A stretch of 64,000 nucleotides of DNA from CAWJLE01 sp963843645 (GTDB taxonomy: Bacteria > Chloroflexota > Anaerolineae > DAOTYC01), in NCBI GenBank assembly GCA_963843645.1, contig CAWJLE010000003.1, forward strand, positions 372,001 through 436,000, in the 5' to 3' direction. The notes beneath the pieces were generated by a model, which was not told the DNA's origin, ran no database searches, and worked only from the letters and a program-made list of their open reading frames with translations. The position numbers were made by a program, and so were the translations under genes. Shown piece by piece: positions 59,750 to 64,000 of the stretch. Numbering within the stretch: the first letter of the stretch is position 1; the number at the start of each line of letters is the position of its first letter.

Positions 59750-62087
59750 ACGTCTTACCCCGCACGATCCCCCAGGCGAGCACGACGACAGCGAGCAGCA
59801 GGGCGACGATGGACAGCGCTGCGCCAACCGTGAACGAGAGCGGCCGGAACACCATCTCGACGTGGTGGTCGCCTGCCCGCAGCGGAAGTCCGCGCAGTGT
59901 TTCCTGGACCCGGAAGATTCTGGCGTCGACGCCGTCTACTGTAGCGCGCCAGCCGGGGTAATAGACCTCGCTCAGGACGAGCAGACCGTCGACTGGCAGC
60001 GACGCGTCCAGAACGATGCGCCCGGGCGTGCGCTCCGCGATCGTAATTCGAGCGGGCTGAACGTCAGACCCCGCTCCCTTCAGGTCGAAGGGCAGCGGCT
60101 CGCTAACCACCGCGTCACGAAACGGGTCCGCCTTTGGGTCGGCCAGGTACTGCAGAGCGGCGGCGTCGTCGGCCGTGTGCGCCTGGTAGGTCACGTAGGA
60201 TCTGGGACCGACCTGGTCCAGGCGGTGAAGATAGGTCGTGTCCTTGGCGTTCTGGAGGCCCGCGATCTGGTCGGCAGGCACGTCGTATAGACGCTTGGAG
60301 GGTGCGGCCAGCGTCTTTCGCCAGCTCATCACGTACTTCACGTTTAAGAGCTGCCATACTCGCTCGATGGGCACGGACGTCCACAGCGCGTCGTAGGTCT
60401 GCAACCTCAGCGGACTCGCGCCCCACGTCTCCTCCAGGTTGTATACGCAGCCGTAGTTCCCCGGAAGCTGCCACTCATTGTACGTGCGGAAGGTTCCCGT
60501 ATCCTGCATCGGCGCGGAGACGAGTGGGTTGGACTGCCAATGCGCCTCCGGCTTCAGCTCAGACAAATTGTTGCGCCAATTGATCGTGAAGAGGTCGAAC
60601 GCAATCAGCGCGACCACCAATCCGATCCACAGGCCGGTGCGGACGCGACGGCGCTGCCTCAGATTGAACAGCACCAGCGCGAGCCCGGAGAACAAGAACA
60701 GCAGTACGGCGCGGCTCAGCGCCGTGCTGAACGGGCTGTCCGCGGCCCACTGCGCGTCGAGCCAGCCGTAGAAATACAGCGCGACGAGCAGCAGGCCACC
60801 GACGGTCAGGTAGCCGGCAGCGGCGACGAAGCCGTTCAAGCGGCGCTTGAGCGGCTTGTGGAGAGGGCGCAGCAGGCTGAGCGTACCGTAACCTGCCAGA
60901 ATCGCAACGGCAAAGCTGAAGATGAAGGCGGCGCGTTCCTGCGAGCGGAATATGGCGAAGCCGGGCACGGCCAGGTAGAAGAGGCTGTATACAAATGTGT
61001 TGCCGCCGAAAGAGACGAGCAGGGAGACAACGGCGAGAACGCTCCAGAAGATGACCTGGGCGCTTCGCTTGAGTATTGGTGCAGAGACAGCAAGGAGCAA
61101 CGGCATGATGCCGACGTACAGCGGCGACATCGTGCTGACCGAGCCCGGCAACAGCATCTGGAGCACGTCCTGCCGGGGGAACCCACCCGATACCTCGGCG
61201 TAGCCAATCTTGGCCCGCGTCGAAAGCTGCATGTACTCGATGCCCGGGATGAATTGCACCGCGGCCAGCGCGAAACCCAGCGCCTGGAGGGCGACGAACG
61301 CGCCCAACGCACGCGACCACTTGACGTGGAAGCGCCAGGCCGCAAAAGCCGCGTAGAGGGCTGCAGTGTAGAAGACGTACATGGAGGTCTGGGGATGGCC
61401 TGCCAACAGCGACACACCCCACGCCAGCCCGGCCAGCGTGAATGGGCGCCAGCGCACCGCCGTCGATTCAGATTGCGGGACTGTGTTCCCGATGCGTTCG
61501 AAGCCGACGTCGAGAAAGAGCAGAATGAGCGGGAGCCAGATGCCCACCTCCAGAATGGCCAACTGCTGGCTCGGATACGCCGTCAGGTAGCCGCCGTAGG
61601 CAAAGGTAACCGCGGAGACCAACGCAGCGCCCCGGTGCCGGAGTAACCTCCGGGCGAACATGTACGTAAACACGCTTGCGAGGAAGAAGTGCAGGATCGC
61701 TTCCCATTCGAGAGCGAACAGTGAGAAACCCCACGGCGCACTGGCCGCCAGCGTGAGAAGGCTGAGCGGGTAGAAAATGGCCGATTGGATGTCTGCCTCA
61801 AACGGGTGACCGGCGAAAGTGTAGGGGTTCCACAGCGGCAGCCGCCCCATCGACAATTCGCGCGCCTCAAATGCGCCGAAAGCGTAGAACTGCTCGTCGA
61901 AGTCGCCGCGCGGAAACGAGCCACGGTCCGCGACGCGGGGCGTGATGATGAACCAGAAGAACGACAGACACAATCCTGCCAGGAGCAAGATGACCAGTGC
62001 GTCACGCAGCATCGGTCGCAGCCCACTCCGGGGGCGCACGGCAACCGCGTCCATTGGCCGGGCTTCGACGGCTCGCGCACCGGTCAT
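59733..62087 (-). CDS. YfhO-family membrane protein
   Basis: A 784-residue polytopic protein. DEQFYAFGAFEARELSMGRLPLWNPYTFAGHPFEADIQSAIFYP is the hallmark N-terminal periplasmic loop of YfhO (PF09586), related to GT-C transferases, followed by about 12 spans and a C-terminal soluble domain ending in TM (VGAALSIVALLLAVVVLAWGI). YfhO homologues act in lipoteichoic-acid or glycan glycosylation in Firmicutes. ATG 62087 follows GAGGAG; the longer reading to 62156 would add a soluble head. It is 76 bp downstream of the next gene on the same strand. Confidence 0.88.
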   Translation of the reverse strand: MTGARAVEARPMDAVAVRPRSGLRPMLRDALVILLLAGLCLSFFWFIITPRVADRGSFPRGDFDEQFYAFGAFEARELSMGRLPLWNPYTFAGHPFEADIQSAIFYPLSLLTLAASAPWGFSLFALEWEAILHFFLASVFTYMFARRLLRHRGAALVSAVTFAYGGYLTAYPSQQLAILEVGIWLPLILLFLDVGFERIGNTVPQSESTAVRWRPFTLAGLAWGVSLLAGHPQTSMYVFYTAALYAAFAAWRFHVKWSRALGAFVALQALGFALAAVQFIPGIEYMQLSTRAKIGYAEVSGGFPRQDVLQMLLPGSVSTMSPLYVGIMPLLLAVSAPILKRSAQVIFWSVLAVVSLLVSFGGNTFVYSLFYLAVPGFAIFRSQERAAFIFSFAVAILAGYGTLSLLRPLHKPLKRRLNGFVAAAGYLTVGGLLLVALYFYGWLDAQWAADSPFSTALSRAVLLFLFSGLALVLFNLRQRRRVRTGLWIGLVVALIAFDLFTINWRNNLSELKPEAHWQSNPLVSAPMQDTGTFRTYNEWQLPGNYGCVYNLEETWGASPLRLQTYDALWTSVPIERVWQLLNVKYVMSWRKTLAAPSKRLYDVPADQIAGLQNAKDTTYLHRLDQVGPRSYVTYQAHTADDAAALQYLADPKADPFRDAVVSEPLPFDLKGAGSDVQPARITIAERTPGRIVLDASLPVDGLLVLSEVYYPGWRATVDGVDARIFRVQETLRGLPLRAGDHHVEMVFRPLSFTVGAALSIVALLLAVVVLAWGIVRGKTSTAPH

Positions 62088-62163
62088 GCGTTCGCACTCC
62101 TCAAGAGAATCCTCCGCTTCATGTAATGACTTCCCACATTGAAATCGCAGCAGCACATCGGAA

Positions 62164-64000
62164 TCATTTCAAAACCACGAATTGGTCGAGCAACAGGCGC
62201 CCGTCTGGTTGGGGCTGCCCGTCTCGCGTGACGGGCAACCGCTGGCCGGTCTGGGGATCGTATAAGCCAACCTCGATGCGATATTCGCCTGCTGGACTGT
62301 CTACCGGAATCGGCAGGTCGTAGAGGTCGGTGAGCACCTCTCCTTTGAGCCAGCTTACGGTGGGCGCGTCGCCGTCCAATGGTGGATGGTCACTGCCCAC
62401 GGTCAACTGGCCGGCGGCGTTCAGCAAATGAGCGAATACCGTGTAACTCGTCGTCATGGGCGCCTCGGCCTGCCAGAACAACGTGACTGCCAGCGGCTGA
62501 CCGCGAGTCGGTGATGGGCTCAGCTCGTAGCCCAGCAGGCGTACACCGGATCCGAACGTCGCCTGCAATGGCCGGTCGATGTGGCCGGGCGCTTTGTACG
62601 TCCGGGCGCGAGATTGAACCTCGAGTTCGGCGATGCCGACCGCGTCGGGCCGAACGAGCTGGCCCGATTTCACATTCAGCAGGTCGACCGCCAGGGTATA
62701 TCGACCGCTTTGCAGCGCCGGGTCCAGTTTCAACCGGTAGGGGAAGCGGACGACCTCACCGGCGACCCAGGACGCGGTCGGATAGGCGTCGTGGCTCGCG
62801 TGCTGCTCGGACACCATCTTACCGCCGGTGTCTCGCAACTGCAACACTGCGTCGTAGTCGTCGCCGGGCGCCGCAGCAGCGTGCCAGGTCAGGACGACGT
62901 CCACCGTGCGGCCTGCCATCGTCGGTGCGGTGGGCACTTGAGCGTCGAGCAATTCGAGGGCCGGCCCGAACGGCGTCGAAGCATGCGAAGCGGGCAAACG
63001 ATCGGCCGGAACCGGAACCTGAGGGCGCACGATCTGGAGCGGAGCCAGGGTCGTTTTCACCGCTTCCGCGCCGCTGGCGGCGTCGTACAGGACCACGTGC
63101 ACCGCATACTGACCCGGCAGCGTGCCGGTGGGTACAGGGATGGCAAGGCTGTCGGTGATGGGTTGGCCCGGCAGCCAGGTCGCGGACGGCACGATGCCTT
63201 CGAGAGGCGTGCGATCACGCGACCAGACCAGCCGTCCCTCAGCGTCGACCAGGCGGACCGAAACCTTATAGCTGACTCCCGGCGCGCGATCACCGAGCCA
63301 TGCCATAGCGAGGTGGGCGACGTCGCCGGATGTGACAGGATTCGGGAAGAGCCGATAGCCCGACAGCCGGACGGGACCGGTGGTTTGCTGCGCAGGGGCG
63401 GGCTGGACTGCCGCCAGCTGTGCGTCCGGCGGGAAATCGTACAGGTAGAGCCTGAGCGTCGAGAATTCGTGGCTCTCGACCTGAAAACCGTGGGACTCCA
63501 GCCAGTATTCGATTCGCCCGGGTTGGTGAAAGTTGAGCACCAGCCAGGCGCGCCGGGAACTGCCCGTCAACTGGCTGAGGAGCCGGGCATCGACGTCGGC
63601 ATCGCCGGTGTCGACGCGAGTCACGGGCAGGGGGCCCGAATAGTATCGCTGAAAGATGATGTCGGGATTGAGTCCATCGGCCAGGATGACGTCGCCGCTG
63701 CGGCCGTGATCGGAGATATACTCGGCCGCCGTGCGATAGTCGGGTTTCCAGTAGCGCTCGTCCGTGTAGTACGCGTGGAGAGACGCGGCGTCCACGCCCA
63801 CGACGAACAGGAGTCCCACCACGACCAACGGCCACGCCAGGCGCCGCAGGCTCAGCAGCCCCACGGCCAGGATCAGCAAGAACGCGGGGAAGGCGACGGT
63901 CAGGTACTTGTTGAGCATACCGCGGCCGGTCCAGGCGAGGAGCATCATCAAGCCTACGGGCACGGCCAGAGATAGCGGCGCATACAGATCGAGTCGCGAC
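62164..64000 (-). CDS. GT39-like membrane protein with three beta-sandwich modules (5' end outside window)
   Basis: The C-terminal 612 residues of a large protein, open to the right edge. The left part has a last pair of spans (FLLILAVGLLSLRRLAWPLVVVG) and a loop like that of its neighbours (YYTDERYWKPDYRTAAEYI), indicating a GT-C type glycosyltransferase. Then come three tandem beta modules with a shared pattern: TWLPGQPITDSLAIPVPTG with PGQYAVHVVLYD; SWVAGEVVRFPYRL with SGRYTLAVDLLN; SWLKGEVLTDLYDLPIPVD with AGEYRIEVGLYD. The stop is at 62164. The modules probably sit outside the cell and recognise glycans. Confidence 0.82.
   Translation of the reverse strand, partial: SRLDLYAPLSLAVPVGLMMLLAWTGRGMLNKYLTVAFPAFLLILAVGLLSLRRLAWPLVVVGLLFVVGVDAASLHAYYTDERYWKPDYRTAAEYISDHGRSGDVILADGLNPDIIFQRYYSGPLPVTRVDTGDADVDARLLSQLTGSSRRAWLVLNFHQPGRIEYWLESHGFQVESHEFSTLRLYLYDFPPDAQLAAVQPAPAQQTTGPVRLSGYRLFPNPVTSGDVAHLAMAWLGDRAPGVSYKVSVRLVDAEGRLVWSRDRTPLEGIVPSATWLPGQPITDSLAIPVPTGTLPGQYAVHVVLYDAASGAEAVKTTLAPLQIVRPQVPVPADRLPASHASTPFGPALELLDAQVPTAPTMAGRTVDVVLTWHAAAAPGDDYDAVLQLRDTGGKMVSEQHASHDAYPTASWVAGEVVRFPYRLKLDPALQSGRYTLAVDLLNVKSGQLVRPDAVGIAELEVQSRARTYKAPGHIDRPLQATFGSGVRLLGYELSPSPTRGQPLAVTLFWQAEAPMTTSYTVFAHLLNAAGQLTVGSDHPPLDGDAPTVSWLKGEVLTDLYDLPIPVDSPAGEYRIEVGLYDPQTGQRLPVTRDGQPQPDGRLLLDQFVVLK

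Overview
The window is GC-rich bacterial chromosome, most likely from a Chloroflexota (Anaerolineae-like) genome. This is inferred from gene content: Thr/Pro-rich secreted proteins with SH3b or LysM domains, a type-2 TrpB, several GT39/YfhO-type membrane proteins, an alpha-glucan phosphorylase and a pseudokinase with an extracellular sensor. No rRNA, tRNA, CRISPR array, insertion sequence or prophage was recognised. At least 17 genes, including recA and trpS, are interrupted by small frame changes that leave downstream motifs intact. Several lie at short homopolymers, so most are probably consensus-sequence indels; they are annotated here as single interrupted genes.

Layout. 1-2392 (+): end of deoC, an orphan YgiT-type zinc finger, an unknown protein, and a receiver-ParA-like (CpaE/TadZ-type) fusion. 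2389-9336 (-): a TtuA-like tRNA thiolase translationally coupled to a ThiS-like carrier; then a likely operon read from 9336 down to 3710: LysM lipoprotein, small membrane protein, LDH2-type dehydrogenase, and three single-pass membrane proteins (coiled coil-TM-SH3b, DUF4062-TM-PKD, TM-triple repeat) ending at a terminator at 3641-3677. 9555-12145 (-): zinc-ribbon-like protein and two zinc dehydrogenases separated by a 93-bp palindrome. 12308-17133: ATP-grasp protein, an esterase without its nucleophile serine, a second ThiS/MoaD carrier, and a large hybrid histidine kinase.

17284-26126 (-): a sugar-acid or polyol metabolism block with UPF0173 hydrolase, EthD protein, creatininase-family hydrolase, zinc dehydrogenase, GHMP sugar kinase, GalU, uronate-isomerase-like amidohydrolase, PepT-like peptidase and B3/4 protein. 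26265-28843 (+): glycogen phosphorylase. 29026-31699 (-): a pseudokinase and a Pro/Thr-rich surface protein, divergent from a double-HTH regulator. Then MFS exporter, DUF169 protein, homocysteine methyltransferase-like gene, and a two-gene [NiFe] hydrogenase whose large subunit lacks the usual C-terminal extension.

39312-50950: histidine kinase, TPR membrane protein, CheY-like regulator, butyrate kinase, a Trp-type T-box controlling trpS-trpB2 and perhaps a class V aminotransferase, rpsU, an unknown protein, and recA with a LexA-box-like dyad inside its promoter. 49.8-52.9 kb (-): a zinc/manganese-type ABC importer. 53-64 kb: NUDIX hydrolase, O-antigen-ligase-like protein, and four large polytopic GT39/YfhO-type proteins, three of which carry the same C-terminal beta-sandwich module.

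Most unusual features: the triad of envelope-spanning proteins around the DUF4062 gene; two sulfur-carrier proteins with residues after Gly-Gly; the esterase and kinase that have lost catalytic residues; and long perfect inverted repeats between convergent genes.
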